Of a stretch of 64,000 nt of DNA, positions 1 through 8,942 are shown piece by piece (positions within the stretch are counted from its first letter, which is position 1; each line of letters begins with the position of its first letter). Below the pieces are notes generated by a model that was given only the letters and a program-made list of their open reading frames with translations, had not been told where the DNA came from and ran no database searches. A program made the translations under genes and the position numbers. The stretch is taken from positions 20,757 through 84,756 of the forward strand of contig CALTWF010000329.1 in NCBI GenBank assembly GCA_943912755.1. Direction: 5' to 3'. The DNA is from an uncultured Pseudomonas sp. (GTDB taxonomy: Bacteria > Pseudomonadota > Gammaproteobacteria > Pseudomonadales > Pseudomonadaceae).

Positions 1-291
1 GGGCAGGTCGAGGTGCGCAACCAGGCGCGGGTGCATCTTTGGTACGAAGGGAAATTCGGCGTGCCCTATTCACCCTTGCTCAAGGTCACCGACGGCATCG
101 ACCGCTATCTGGTGCGCTCCACCTGCGTCGGCCTCGATGTGCGCAGCGGCGAGCTGTACAGCACCTGGGGGCTGGAGGATCTGCAGCAGGGGGTGTTGCG
201 CAGCAATCCGCTGAATGAACAGCCGCAGATGTTCCGGCGCAAGGCCGAGAGCTATCGCGAACGCTGGGAGTGGTTGCGGATCGAGGAGTGA
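1..291 (+). CDS. Nucleotidyltransferase family protein (COG3575-like), C-terminal part
   Basis: The reading frame is open from the first base, so the 5' end lies outside the window; about 96 residues are visible. The conserved segment QARVHLWYEGKFG, followed by DGIDRYLV and the GLEDL...RSNP tail, is typical of the C-terminus of the small COG3575 nucleotidyltransferase-like family common in Pseudomonas. The substrate of this family is not established. A REPIN repeat follows the stop codon. The GC-rich third codon positions match the host chromosome. The family call rests on remembered motif similarity and is fairly secure. Confidence 0.75.
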   Translation, partial: GQVEVRNQARVHLWYEGKFGVPYSPLLKVTDGIDRYLVRSTCVGLDVRSGELYSTWGLEDLQQGVLRSNPLNEQPQMFRRKAESYRERWEWLRIEE

Positions 292-300
292 GGGTGCTGC

Positions 301-392
301 TGATGGCCCCATCGCTGGCAAGCCAGCTCCCACAGTGACCGAGTACACCTCCGAACCTGTGGGAGCTGGCTTGCCAGCGATGAGGCCATCAA
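301..392. repeat. REPIN: two inverted REP sequences
   Basis: Two copies of a REP-type sequence (CGCTGGCAAGCCAGCTCCCAC and its reverse complement) face each other across about 20 bp and fold into one long hairpin. Such GTGGGAGCTGGCTTGCCAGCG pairs are abundant, RAYT-mobilised intergenic elements in Pseudomonas. This one sits between convergent genes and may also stop transcription. Confidence 0.85.
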
Positions 393-406
393 CAGCACTA
401 CAAGGC

Positions 407-748
407 TCAAGCCTTGCGCTTGAGCGGCTCACCCTCGAACTTGACCCCGGCCAGGCCGTGGGCGATGAGGGCGCGGATATTGCCATGGTCGCTGCCTTCC
501 GGCGTCGCCAGTACCGAGCGGTAGTGCTCGCCGAAGGCCAGCAGCGCTTCCTGGTCGCTCAGGCCTTCCAGCAGGGCCAGGCCGAGGGTCTTGCAGGAGC
601 CTTCGTTCTGCCCGGCGCTGCTGGGCAGGCCACCGTTGTCGAAGGCGGTCTGGGTGTAGTCGTAGTGCTCGGCGACGAACGCCAGGGTGTCGGCGAAGGC
701 GTGCTCGCCGCTGTTGAGGCTGGTACGCAGGGTGTTCAGGTCAGTCAT
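407..748 (-). CDS. hopJ: HopJ-type III effector family protein
   Basis: 113-aa protein beginning MTDLNTLRTSL. The segments FxDTLAFVAEHYDYTQTAF and NEGSCKTLGLA are characteristic of the HopJ family, a small protein found in many non-pathogenic gamma-proteobacteria despite its effector name. The ATG at 748 was chosen because the family starts at MxxLxxL and it overlaps the end of the DUF1244 gene by 8 nt, as expected in a translationally coupled operon. It is the last gene of a folM-DUF1244-hopJ operon. Its cellular role is not established. Confidence 0.85.
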   Translation of the reverse strand: MTDLNTLRTSLNSGEHAFADTLAFVAEHYDYTQTAFDNGGLPSSAGQNEGSCKTLGLALLEGLSDQEALLAFGEHYRSVLATPEGSDHGNIRALIAHGLAGVKFEGEPLKRKA

Positions 749-1037
749 GCGGTTTTCCTTTGGCGAACGCGGCTTGCTGCTCGGCGCTGGCTTCTTTCTG
801 GTATTGGCTTTTCCACTGCTCGTAGGGCATGCCGTAGACCACCTCGCGGGCGTCATCCAGGCTCACCCCGATCTGCCGTTCGTCCGCCGCCGCCTTGTAC
901 CACTTGGACAGGCAGTTGCGGCAGAAGCCGGACAGGTTCATCAGGTCGATGTTCTGCACGTCGGTACGCGTGCGCAGGTGTTCGACCAGGCGACGGAAGG
1001 CCGCCGCTTCGAGTTCGAGTTGTTCTTGCGGGGTCAT
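741..1037 (-). CDS. DUF1244 family protein
   Basis: 98-aa soluble protein with the family signature NLSGFCRNCLSKWYKAAADE in its centre, including a CxxC pair that could bind metal. It lies 13 bp downstream of folM and overlaps hopJ, forming a three-gene operon. The family is widespread in proteobacteria with no established biochemical function. Confidence 0.85.
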   Translation of the reverse strand: MTPQEQLELEAAAFRRLVEHLRTRTDVQNIDLMNLSGFCRNCLSKWYKAAADERQIGVSLDDAREVVYGMPYEQWKSQYQKEASAEQQAAFAKGKPHD

Positions 1038-1050
1038 GGCGTTCTCGTTA

Positions 1051-1743
1051 TCAGGCGATTCGGTTCTTCAGGTGGCGGCCACCGTTGATGACCACGTTGC
1101 TGCCGGTGCTGTACTGGCTTTCGAGGAGGAAGAACACCGCGTCGATCAGCGGCTGGGCGCCGGGCTCGAACTCCAGCAGGGCCTTCTTCAGGGTCTGCTG
1201 GCGGTAGTGTTCGTCGCCGCCTTCCTTGAGGATCAGCAGCCCCGGCAGGATGCCGTTGACCCGGACCTTGGGCGCGTACTTCTCGGCGAACGACAGCACC
1301 ATGTTCTGCAGCGCGGCCTTGGTCGCGGCGTAGCCGATATGGCTCTTGCTGCCGCGGGACGAGGTTTCGTCGCAGATATGGATGATGTCCGACTTGTCCA
1401 GCTTGAGCAGTTGCTCGCCCAGGGCCAGGTTCAGGTGGTAGGGCGCCTCGACGTGCAGCTTGAACATGGTGTCGAGGTTGTCGAGGTCGTCGTCCAGCCA
1501 CAGCGAAGCGTTGTGGACGATGGCGCGCAGGCCGTCGTAATGGCTGCGCAGGTGGTCGATCAGTGCTTCGCGGTCGCGCTCGCTGCACAGGTCGGCCTGG
1601 AACGGGATGATGTTCGGGTGCGCCGGTGTGGTGATCTTGCTGCGGCTGGCGCTGACCACCGTGTGGCCGGCCAGCGCCAGTTGCGTGGCCAGCGCCAGCC
1701 CGACTCGCTGGCTGCCACCGGTAACTAGGATTGGGCTGTTCAT
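1051..1743 (-). CDS. folM: Dihydromonapterin reductase
   Basis: 230-aa short-chain dehydrogenase. The N-terminal glycine-rich NADPH site is unusual (TGGSQRVGLALA), as in FolM. An HNAS segment replaces NNAG, and the catalytic YxxxK is YAATK. FolM reduces dihydromonapterin to tetrahydromonapterin, the pterin cofactor of phenylalanine hydroxylase in Pseudomonas. This links it functionally to the phenylalanine/tyrosine degradation genes at 9-12 kb. It is the first gene of the minus-strand operon with DUF1244 and hopJ. Confidence 0.9.
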   Translation of the reverse strand: MNSPILVTGGSQRVGLALATQLALAGHTVVSASRSKITTPAHPNIIPFQADLCSERDREALIDHLRSHYDGLRAIVHNASLWLDDDLDNLDTMFKLHVEAPYHLNLALGEQLLKLDKSDIIHICDETSSRGSKSHIGYAATKAALQNMVLSFAEKYAPKVRVNGILPGLLILKEGGDEHYRQQTLKKALLEFEPGAQPLIDAVFFLLESQYSTGSNVVINGGRHLKNRIA

Positions 1744-1825
1744 ATGCGGGGACGATCAACTTTTTCAGGTTCGCGGTCAGCTGCCAGCATACCCGAACTC
1801 ACCTGGAATGACCGCCCCCGGCCGG

Positions 1826-2404
1826 TCAGCGGCTTTCCAGCGATTCGCCGCGGTTGGCGGGCGGTGTTGGCGACGGACGGGCATTCAGCCAGCCGGCCAG
1901 GCAACGGGTCGACAGCGGGATGAACAGGTACACCATCAGCGGCGTCAGGCCGAGGGTGCTGAGCAGGATGCGCGGGAACAGCCCCAGTTCCGCCAGCCAG
2001 TGGCCGAACAGCAGGTTGAAGGCCAGCGACACCGGAAAGAACGCCAGCCAGATCGCCACCGCCTGCTTCCAGCGCGGCGGGCGCTGTGCGGCATGGGCGC
2101 CGAACCAGCCTTCGATGCCGCTGACGCGCTGTTCGGTGGGTTGCTGGAACAGGCCATTGCCGCGGGCCAGCCAGGCGCTGCGCGAGGCGGAGAACTCCCA
2201 GGCGTGCAGGGTCTTTTCGTCGACGAAGCGGAAGATGATCTGGAATTCGTCGCCGTTCGGCGGCGGGGCGAGGACGCCGGAGCCCAGGTAGCCGGGAAAG
2301 TCGGTGGCGAGCTGCTCGCCTTCGTGCAACCAGGCGATCATGTCCTGGTAACGGCCCTCGGCAACACGCCGGGCGACCATCAGGGTGACGGGGGGGGTAG
2401 ACAT
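1826..2404 (-). CDS. Antibiotic biosynthesis monooxygenase (ABM)-domain membrane protein
   Basis: 192-aa protein. The N-terminal ~95 residues form an ABM-type ferredoxin-like domain (VTLMVARRVAEGR ... PGYLGSGVL ... FRFVDEKTLHAWEFS). Two hydrophobic membrane segments occupy roughly residues 115-180. The start at 2404 is preceded by CAGGAGA at proper spacing; an upstream in-frame ATG lacks this signal. The family is common in Pseudomonas with no defined substrate. A divergent regulator lies on the other side of a ~200 bp intergenic region. Confidence 0.8.
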   Translation of the reverse strand: MSTPPVTLMVARRVAEGRYQDMIAWLHEGEQLATDFPGYLGSGVLAPPPNGDEFQIIFRFVDEKTLHAWEFSASRSAWLARGNGLFQQPTEQRVSGIEGWFGAHAAQRPPRWKQAVAIWLAFFPVSLAFNLLFGHWLAELGLFPRILLSTLGLTPLMVYLFIPLSTRCLAGWLNARPSPTPPANRGESLESR

Positions 2405-2621
2405 CGTGTATCTCCTGGCAACGGGTCGCGGCGGGTAGCCCCGACCCTTGGATGCCCCCCGGGGTGTTGGGAGGCGTCCGAAAACAAGCAAGGATTATTC
2501 CGTAAAAAATGTGACTCGTCAGTGTCAGCTTTGAGCTGGCTCACAGTAGGCGTTTGGCTTCGCCGTTGCAGGGCGAGGTAGAATGCTGGTCTTTTTCCTA
2601 CAACCCACAGCGTACAAGGCG

Positions 2622-3572
2622 ATGATCGAGCTTCCCCCGGCTTCACTCAGCGAACGCGGTCTGGACCATGAGGAGCTGTATCCCATCCGTGAGGTTGCGC
2701 GCCTGACCGGCATCAACCCGGTGACCCTGCGTGCCTGGGAGCGCCGTTATGGCCTGGTGCGGCCGACACGCACCGAAAGCGGGCACCGCCTGTACTCCCG
2801 CGCCGATATCGACGAGGTCCGCCATATCCTTGGCTGGATCGAGCGCGGCGTGGCGGTGAGCAAGGTCGGCAAGATCCTCGCCCGCGACCGTGGGGGCCAG
2901 GCGCATTCGCCCGCGCTTGCCGAGCCGGCTCCGTCCAGGGATTACCAGCACTGGCAAAGCCTGCTGCGCCAGGCCGTGCAAGGCTTCGACGAGGCCCGGC
3001 TGGAGCGGGTCTACAGCCAGGTCTTCGCCAGTTATCCGCTGGGCGTGGTGTTCCAGGACATCCTGATGCCGGTGTGGCAGGAACTGCGTATCGCCCACGA
3101 CGGCTTTGGCCGCTTCAGCGAATGGCTGTTCCTCGACACCTTCCTGCGCGCCCGTGCCTGGCAGCGCCTGCATCTGGCCCGGGAAGAGCAGGAGACGCGC
3201 GTCCTGCTGGTCGGCCTGCCGGAGCAATGCCGGGAACTGGAACTGCTGGCCTGCGCGCTGACGCTGGGCAGCAGCGAGGTGGCGGTGTCGGTATTGGCGC
3301 CGGGGCAGCCGCTGGAGGAACTGGGCCTGGTCTGCGAGCGCATGGCGCCGGACGCGCTGGTGCTGTTTTCCAATCATGCCCCGGCGGCCGATCTGCCCAA
3401 GCGCCTGGCACGCCTGGCCCTGGTCCTGGATTGCCCGCTGCTGTTTGCCGGAGAGGCATCGGAAATGGCCCAGGACAGCCTGCTCGGTTCGCAGGTCGCC
3501 TGCCTGGGCGGGGAAGCCCGCTTGATGCGCCGCCGCTTGCGCCAGTGCCTCGACGGGCACCTGGACACTTAA
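2622..3572 (+). CDS. MerR-family regulator, class II LitR/PplR-like
   Basis: About 316 aa (an in-frame ATG at 2583 would add 13). The N-terminal MerR helix-turn-helix is clear (IREVARLTGINPVTLRAWER then SGHRLYS). The C-terminal half has the helical/B12-binding-like fold of LitR/CarH regulators, but I see no DxHxxG cobalamin motif, which points to the B12-independent class II group. In P. putida such a regulator (PplR1) represses photolyase and pterin genes and is relieved by a short LOV protein. A short LOV gene lies 0.7 kb away here. The final codons overlap the convergent PilZ gene by 4 nt. Confidence 0.85.
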   Translation: MIELPPASLSERGLDHEELYPIREVARLTGINPVTLRAWERRYGLVRPTRTESGHRLYSRADIDEVRHILGWIERGVAVSKVGKILARDRGGQAHSPALAEPAPSRDYQHWQSLLRQAVQGFDEARLERVYSQVFASYPLGVVFQDILMPVWQELRIAHDGFGRFSEWLFLDTFLRARAWQRLHLAREEQETRVLLVGLPEQCRELELLACALTLGSSEVAVSVLAPGQPLEELGLVCERMAPDALVLFSNHAPAADLPKRLARLALVLDCPLLFAGEASEMAQDSLLGSQVACLGGEARLMRRRLRQCLDGHLDT

Positions 3573-4177
3573 CCCGGGTGCAGCTCGGGATGGGCGAGCC
3601 GGTGCTGTTGCAGCATGTACTGGCGCAGCCGTTCGATTTCTTCCGGCTGGCGCTGGCTGAGTTTGTAGGCCGCCAGGCCCTCGACAGTGATGCGCTGCAA
3701 GGTGCCGCGCAGGGCGATGGGGGCGATGCCGTCGGGGGCGAACCAGAGGCTGAAGGACTTCGGCGCTTTCTTGCCTTCCGGTAGTTCCAGCAGTACGCCC
3801 TTGAAGGAAATTTCCCGGACCTTGAGGCCGCTGCTCAGCCCCAGCTGGTCCTCCAGCATCACCGGACGTTCCAGGGCCAGGCGCCAGGGCCGGACCACCG
3901 CACCTTCCTCATAGATGCTCGGCGCACCCAGCTGCAGGTGCAGGGCATGGAACTCGTCCTCCACCAGCAACAGCGGGAAGCTCATCTGCTGGTTATCCAG
4001 TTGCGCCTGCACCGTGACCTGCTCGCTGGCCACCAGGCGGGTGAGCAATTGCTGCACGTCGCTGCGGCCATTGAGGCGCAGGCTGGAGTTTGGGTCCACG
4101 CGGTTGAGCTGGGGCGAGCGGTGCACGCTCTGGATAAAGTCCAGCTCGTCCTGGGTCAGAAGGGCATCGGCTTGCAT
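3569..4177 (-). CDS. PilZ-domain-like protein (probable c-di-GMP related)
   Basis: 202-aa soluble protein. The C-terminal half contains a PilZ-like strand pattern with EISFKG in place of the usual (D/N)xSxxG motif. No clear RxxxR is seen, so c-di-GMP binding may be lost or divergent. It starts at the ATG at 4177, about 60 bp downstream of the short LOV gene on the same strand, so the two may be cotranscribed. The assignment is by fold-level motif only. Confidence 0.65.
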   Translation of the reverse strand: MQADALLTQDELDFIQSVHRSPQLNRVDPNSSLRLNGRSDVQQLLTRLVASEQVTVQAQLDNQQMSFPLLLVEDEFHALHLQLGAPSIYEEGAVVRPWRLALERPVMLEDQLGLSSGLKVREISFKGVLLELPEGKKAPKSFSLWFAPDGIAPIALRGTLQRITVEGLAAYKLSQRQPEEIERLRQYMLQQHRLAHPELHPG

Positions 4178-4237
4178 GGTCGTGAATAATGCTGCGATTT
4201 TTCCGGGTGATGAATGGACCGCGAATCGGTGCCTTTG

Positions 4238-4699
4238 TTAAGACCGCTGGTCGCTTTCCAGCTGGCGGATGCGCGCTTGCGCTTCGGCCAGCTCGCGCTC
4301 CAGCTCGGCCACGCGCTGCTCGGCCTCGACCTGGCGGGTGACGTCCTTCTGGATGCCGACGAAATAGGTGAGCTGGTCGGCTTCGTTGAACACCGGGGTG
4401 ATCGACAGCTCGTTCCAGAACGCGCTGCCGTCCTTGCGGTAGTTGCGCAGCACTTCGCGGCATGGCTGGCGGCTGGCCAGGGCCTGGCGGATGCGCGCGC
4501 GGGCCGGCTGGTCGCGCTCCTCGCCCTGGAGGAAACGGCAGTCGCGGTAGAGGATGTCGTTGGCGTCGTAGCCGCTGAGGCGCTCGAAGGCCGGGTTCAC
4601 GTAGATCAGGATGGTGTCTTCGTCGCCTTCCTGTTCGGCGACCACGATGCCGTCGTTGGAGGCATCGATCATGCGTTGCAGCAGTGTGGCGTTGATCAT
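4238..4699 (-). CDS. Short LOV blue-light photoreceptor
   Basis: 153-aa protein made of a single LOV domain and a C-terminal coiled-coil helix (AEQRVAELERELAEAQARIRQLE). The flavin-adduct motif reads DCRFLQG with the photoactive cysteine at residue 54; downstream NYRKDGSAFWNELSITPV and FVGIQKDV are diagnostic. It matches the PpSB1-LOV-type short LOV proteins of P. putida closely. These lack an effector domain and act by protein-protein contact. The ATG at 4699 was chosen from the conserved MINA start. The neighbouring MerR/LitR gene is its likely partner. Confidence 0.95.
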   Translation of the reverse strand: MINATLLQRMIDASNDGIVVAEQEGDEDTILIYVNPAFERLSGYDANDILYRDCRFLQGEERDQPARARIRQALASRQPCREVLRNYRKDGSAFWNELSITPVFNEADQLTYFVGIQKDVTRQVEAEQRVAELERELAEAQARIRQLESDQRS

Positions 4700-4823
4700 G
4701 GACTCGACCGGCACAAGGACTACGGAAGTGGGCGATTCTAGTGCATGTACGGCCAAGGCATAAGGCCTTTTGCCAGCCAAGGGTGCTAGTATCCTACGCT
4801 TTTGCTCAGATACGGAATCCGTC

Positions 4824-5279
4824 ATGAAAGTGGTCATCCTGTCCGGTTCGGTCTACGGCACCGCCGAAGAAGTCGCACGTCACGCCCAGTCGCTGCTCAA
4901 GGCCGCAGGTTTCGAAGCCTGGCACGCCGCCCGGGCGACCCTCGCCGATATCCAGGCCTTCGAACCCCAGGCGTTCCTTGCGGTGACCTCCACCACCGGC
5001 ATGGGCGAACTTCCCGACGGGCTGATGCCGCTGTACAGCGAAATCCGCGACCTCCTGCCTGCCGCCTGGCGCGGCCTGCCCGGTGCGGTGATCGCCCTGG
5101 GCGACTCCAGCTATGGCGACACCTTCTGCGGCGGTGGCGAGCAGTTGCGCGAGCTGTTCGGCGAACTGGGCGTCAACGAGATCCAGCCGATGCTGCGCCT
5201 GGATGCCAGCGAGACGGTGACCCCGGAAGTCGACGCCGAGCCGTGGCTGGCCGAATTCGCCGGCAAACTGCGCGGCTGA
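4824..5279 (+). CDS. Flavodoxin / MioC-like protein
   Basis: 151-aa flavodoxin. The FMN phosphate loop is SGSVYGTAEEVA at residues 7-18. The isoalloxazine loops are represented by TSTTGMGELPD and by LGDSSYGDTFCGGG. It is an electron carrier of the short-chain MioC type. It stands alone between the LOV gene, divergent at 125 bp, and the hydrolase gene. Confidence 0.9.
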   Translation: MKVVILSGSVYGTAEEVARHAQSLLKAAGFEAWHAARATLADIQAFEPQAFLAVTSTTGMGELPDGLMPLYSEIRDLLPAAWRGLPGAVIALGDSSYGDTFCGGGEQLRELFGELGVNEIQPMLRLDASETVTPEVDAEPWLAEFAGKLRG

Positions 5280-5466
5280 TCCGCTCCGGCTGCGGGTCTT
5301 CCCGCAGCCTTCTCCCCCTGCCGTTCGGCATGTGACTCGCAAGGTCAGCAAGCTGGCTGCCAAGGCAACTTCCCGCTGCGCCAATGGCTGACTATGCTCT
5401 CCGACAGAGCACAGACATGTGCCACCGTGACCAACACCTAAAACAACCACCAGCCGAGATCTCGCT

Positions 5467-6372
5467 ATGCCTTTGGCAGAGATTCCTTTGTGCGTCTGGC
5501 GGACACGGAGCCTGGGATTCACGTTCCGCGGCCAGAGCATTCGCTACTGGACGGCAGGGCAGGGAGAGCCACTGCTACTCATTCACGGATTTCCCACCGC
5601 CAGCTGGGACTGGCACTACCTCTGGCAGCCGCTGGCCCAGCGTTTTCGCCTGGTCGCCTGCGACATGCTCGGTTTCGGCGATTCGGCCAAGCCGCCGGGG
5701 CACCGCTACAGCCTGCTGGAGCAGGCCGACCTGCAACAGGCGTTGCTGGCCCACCTGAAGATCCACGAGCCCTTGCATGTGCTCGCCCATGACTACGGCG
5801 GCAGCGTCGCCCAGGAACTCTTGGCCCGGCACCACGAAGGTCGCATCGAGATCGCCAGCTGCGCCTTTCTCAATGCCGGGCTGTTTCCCGAGTGCCATCG
5901 TCCGCTGCTGCTGCAGCGCTTGCTCATCAGTCGCCTCGGCTGGCTGGTGGCGCGGATCTTCGATCGCGATGACCTGGTGCGCAATGTCGGGCAGATCTAC
6001 GGCCCCGCCACCCAGCCCAGCGAAAGCGCACTGGATGACTGCTGGAGCCTGATCGTGGCCAATCGTGGCAATCGCATCCTGCACCGGCTGTCGGAGTATC
6101 TGGTCGAACGCCAGGCCCATCGCCAGCGCTGGGTCGGCGCATTGCAGGAAGCCCGCCTGCCGTTGCGCTTCATCAATGGCGCGGCGGACCCGCTGTCGGG
6201 GGCGCATATGGTCCAGCGCTACGAAGAGCTCATCCCCGAGCCCGACACGGTGCTGCTGCACGGCATCGGCCACTACCCGCACACCGAATCCCCCGCCCAG
6301 GTGCTGCGCCACTACCTGGACTTCCGCCACCAACCCCAGGTGTGGAGCCTGCAAAAGGTCGCCTGGTCCTGA
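5467..6372 (+). CDS. Alpha/beta hydrolase, epoxide hydrolase-like
   Basis: 301 aa. The oxyanion-hole motif is HGFP near residue 40. The nucleophile elbow is HDYGGS, placing an Asp rather than Ser as nucleophile, as in epoxide hydrolases and haloalkane dehalogenases. A conserved GIGHYPHTESP near the C-terminus supplies the catalytic His. The substrate is unknown. It precedes a short-chain dehydrogenase by 109 bp in the same direction. Confidence 0.85.
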   Translation: MPLAEIPLCVWRTRSLGFTFRGQSIRYWTAGQGEPLLLIHGFPTASWDWHYLWQPLAQRFRLVACDMLGFGDSAKPPGHRYSLLEQADLQQALLAHLKIHEPLHVLAHDYGGSVAQELLARHHEGRIEIASCAFLNAGLFPECHRPLLLQRLLISRLGWLVARIFDRDDLVRNVGQIYGPATQPSESALDDCWSLIVANRGNRILHRLSEYLVERQAHRQRWVGALQEARLPLRFINGAADPLSGAHMVQRYEELIPEPDTVLLHGIGHYPHTESPAQVLRHYLDFRHQPQVWSLQKVAWS

Positions 6373-6481
6373 CCCCGGCGTGACTTATCACCTGCCATTC
6401 AGCGCCCGCCCGGTTCGTTGTCCGGGGCCGGGCGCTGGCCGACACTGGGTCTTCCGTTCCCTGTTCAGTTGGAGTTGAGCC

Positions 6482-7396
6482 ATGACCGATTCGGTACGCC
6501 TGGAAGATAGAGTGGTGATCGTCACGGGGGCCGGCGGCGGCCTCGGCCGGGCCCATGCCCTGTTGTTCGCCCGTCATGGGGCGAAGGTGGTGGTCAACGA
6601 TCTGGGCGGCTCGACCCACGGTGAAGGCGCCAATGCCTCGGCGGCCGACCGGGTGATCGCGGAAATCCGCGAGGCCGGCGGCGAGGCGGTGGCCAACCAT
6701 GACTCGGTCACCGATGGCCAGCGCATCGTCGAGCAGGCCCTGGACAGCTTCGGGCGTGTCGACGTGGTGGTGAACAATGCCGGCATCCTGCGCGACAAGA
6801 CCTTCCACAAGATGGAAGACGCCGACTGGGAGCTGGTCTACAAGGTCCATGTCGAGGGCGCCTACAAGGTGACCCGCGCCGCCTGGCCGCACCTGCGCGA
6901 GCAGAACTGGGGGCGGGTGATCTTCACCTCGTCGACCTCGGGCATCTACGGCAATTTCGGCCAGGCCAACTACGGCATGGCCAAGCTCGGGCTCTACGGC
7001 CTGACCCGCACCCTGGCCCTGGAGGGGCGCAAGAATGGCGTGCTGGTCAACGCCATCGCCCCGACCGGCGGCACGCGCATGACCGAAGGCCTGATCCCGC
7101 CGCAGGTATTCGAGCAGCTCAAGCCCGAACTGATCAGTCCGCTGGTGGTGTACCTGGGCAGCGAGCGCTGCCAGGACAGCGGCAACCTGTATGAAGTCGG
7201 CGGTGGCTGGATCGGCCAGGTGCGCTGGGAGCGCAGCCTGGGCGCCGGTTTCGATCCGCAGGAGGGCTTCAGCGTCGAGGATGTCGCGGCCAGTTGGGGG
7301 CGTATCGGCGACTTTGAAAACGCCGTGCACCCCAAGGACAGCCTGGAGGCCCTGCAACAGATGATGAGCAATTTGCAACGATTCGCCCGTCAGTGA
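6482..7396 (+). CDS. Short-chain dehydrogenase/reductase (hydroxyacyl-CoA dehydrogenase type)
   Basis: 304 aa with TGAGGGLGRAHAL (NAD binding), NNAGILRDKTF, STSGIYGNFGQANYGMAK (catalytic Ser, Tyr, Lys) and a C-terminal extension of about 60 residues. The sequence pattern matches the dehydrogenase domain of peroxisomal multifunctional enzyme type 2. That suggests NAD-dependent oxidation of a 3-hydroxyacyl-CoA or steroid-like substrate. The start has GTTGGAG about 8 nt upstream. Confidence 0.85.
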   Translation: MTDSVRLEDRVVIVTGAGGGLGRAHALLFARHGAKVVVNDLGGSTHGEGANASAADRVIAEIREAGGEAVANHDSVTDGQRIVEQALDSFGRVDVVVNNAGILRDKTFHKMEDADWELVYKVHVEGAYKVTRAAWPHLREQNWGRVIFTSSTSGIYGNFGQANYGMAKLGLYGLTRTLALEGRKNGVLVNAIAPTGGTRMTEGLIPPQVFEQLKPELISPLVVYLGSERCQDSGNLYEVGGGWIGQVRWERSLGAGFDPQEGFSVEDVAASWGRIGDFENAVHPKDSLEALQQMMSNLQRFARQ

Positions 7397-7471
7397 TCGA
7401 GGGCATTTCCTGTCGCGATCCACGGATCTTTCCTAAGCTGGCAGACCGTGATCGCAACAAGGAGTGCACCT

Positions 7472-7810
7472 GTGTACGAATCGAAAAACGAAGAAGTCAT
7501 TTCCACCGAACAGTTCCGCAGCCGGCTCATGCTCCATGCATTGGGCGCAGGGCTGTTGCTGCTGGGCTCGATTCTGATTGGCGTGGCCGGGCACCTGTAT
7601 TTCGAAGAAGGGGTGAAGTGGTACGACGCCGCCTTCAACGCCACCCTGCTGCTGGGCGGCATGGGGCCGGTGGATCTGCCGGAAACCCCGGGCGGCAAGC
7701 TGTTCTTTGCCGTCTACGGGTTGTACGTGGGGTTGGTGTTCGTCGCCAGCATCGGCTTGCTCCTGGCACCGGTGGCGCACCGGCTGCTGCATCGCTTTCA
7801 CTGCGATTGA
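7472..7810 (+). CDS. Small two-helix inner-membrane protein
   Basis: 112 aa. The GTG at 7472 was chosen because AAGGAG lies 7 nt upstream; the GTG at 7448 lacks a ribosome site. There are two hydrophobic helices (residues ~19-41 and ~76-98) with a short loop containing GGMGPVDLPETPGG between them. It resembles conserved Pseudomonas membrane proteins of unknown function. Confidence 0.75.
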   Translation: MYESKNEEVISTEQFRSRLMLHALGAGLLLLGSILIGVAGHLYFEEGVKWYDAAFNATLLLGGMGPVDLPETPGGKLFFAVYGLYVGLVFVASIGLLLAPVAHRLLHRFHCD

Positions 7811-7819
7811 CGCGCAAAT

Positions 7820-7847
7820 AAAAAAGGCCGCTGCAAAGGCAGCGGCC
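7820..7847 (-). terminator. Rho-independent terminator
   Basis: A perfect GGCCGCTGC / GCAGCGGCC stem with a 4-nt loop is flanked by six A residues on the plus strand, which give the U tract when read on the minus strand. It can terminate the hmgR transcript. Confidence 0.7.
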
Positions 7848-8093
7848 AATAAGACGCAGATCAAGGAGCTTCAAAATCAACGTCGGTGAACTGAAGGAGG
7901 ACACTTCGGAACAACAATCGAGGAGCACTCTAGGGGGAGAGCATTAACCGACCGTTAAGGGGCCCGAAGCGTCAACTTCGCGCCCTGGCGAACACCGGAT
8001 CGTCAGGGCAGGAGAAGGATAGTCAGACGCAACCCACGGAAAAATAGCGCTTTCTGACATTCACTGTTGCATCGTCGGCAACAGTGCACCAAA

Positions 8094-8879
8094 TCAGTTC
8101 ACCGCTTTTTCGTAGCCCATCCGCCAGCTGATGGCCTGGGCGGTGGCGAGCAGGCGCTCGGCGGCCGGGCCTTGTTCGTCGGCGTGGAAGATCGAGGTCG
8201 GGCCGACCACGGTGATCACCGCGGCGATCTGCCCCATGGCGTTGAACACCGGCGCCGACAGGGCATCCACCCCGGGCATCAGCAGGCCATGCACATGGTG
8301 CAGGCCGTGTTCGCGGATGCTGGCGAACAACTGCTGGTAGTGAGCGGCGTCGTGCCCGCTCTGCGCCAGTTCGCGATCGCGCAGATCGACGGTTTCCCGC
8401 TCCGGCAGGTAGGCGCCGAACACCAGCCCGGTGGACGAACTGAGCAGCGGCAGCACCGAGCCGATCTGGGTGACCACGGTCACCGCGCGCACCGCCGGCT
8501 CGATATTCACCACCGTCGCGCCCTGGTTGCCCCACACGGCGATGAAGCAGCTCTCGTTCAGTTCATCGCGCAGCTCCGACAGCGGCAGCGCCGCCACCTT
8601 CAGCACCTCCATCCCGCCCAGTGCCGCCAGGCCCACGCGCAGCGCCTCGCGGCCCAGGCCGTAGTGGTTGGTGGCCGGATCCTGTTCGGCGAAGCCACTG
8701 GCGATCAGCGCCTGCAGATAGCGGTGCACCTTGCTCGCCGGCATCTCCACATGCTCGGCCAGGCGCGACAGCGAGGTGGCCGGGGACAGCTCGGCGAGGG
8801 CCTTGAGGATATCGGTGCCGACTTCCGCCGAACGGACTTTCTGTTTGCCGTTGTCGGCGGGGGGCGTGGCTTTGGCCAT
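8094..8879 (-). CDS. hmgR: IclR-family repressor of the homogentisate pathway
   Basis: 261 aa. The N-terminal winged helix (DILKALAELSPATSLSRLAE ... KVHRYLQALIASGFAEQD) and C-terminal IclR effector domain are clear. It is divergent from hmgA, the arrangement of HmgR in Pseudomonas, where it represses hmgABC and responds to homogentisate. A 17-bp palindrome lies between the two genes. The symbol rests on the gene context. Confidence 0.9.
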   Translation of the reverse strand: MAKATPPADNGKQKVRSAEVGTDILKALAELSPATSLSRLAEHVEMPASKVHRYLQALIASGFAEQDPATNHYGLGREALRVGLAALGGMEVLKVAALPLSELRDELNESCFIAVWGNQGATVVNIEPAVRAVTVVTQIGSVLPLLSSSTGLVFGAYLPERETVDLRDRELAQSGHDAAHYQQLFASIREHGLHHVHGLLMPGVDALSAPVFNAMGQIAAVITVVGPTSIFHADEQGPAAERLLATAQAISWRMGYEKAVN

Positions 8880-8942
8880 GGTGCTGTTTCTCTGAGGAAG
8901 CGAGACGGCAGCCTTTATAGCTTGACGCCATTACCCGAGCAA

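Noticed and set aside
2583..2621. Upstream ATG of the MerR gene
   Set aside because: The extra 13 residues are hydrophobic and not part of the MerR fold; 2,622 is slightly preferred but 2,583 is not excluded.
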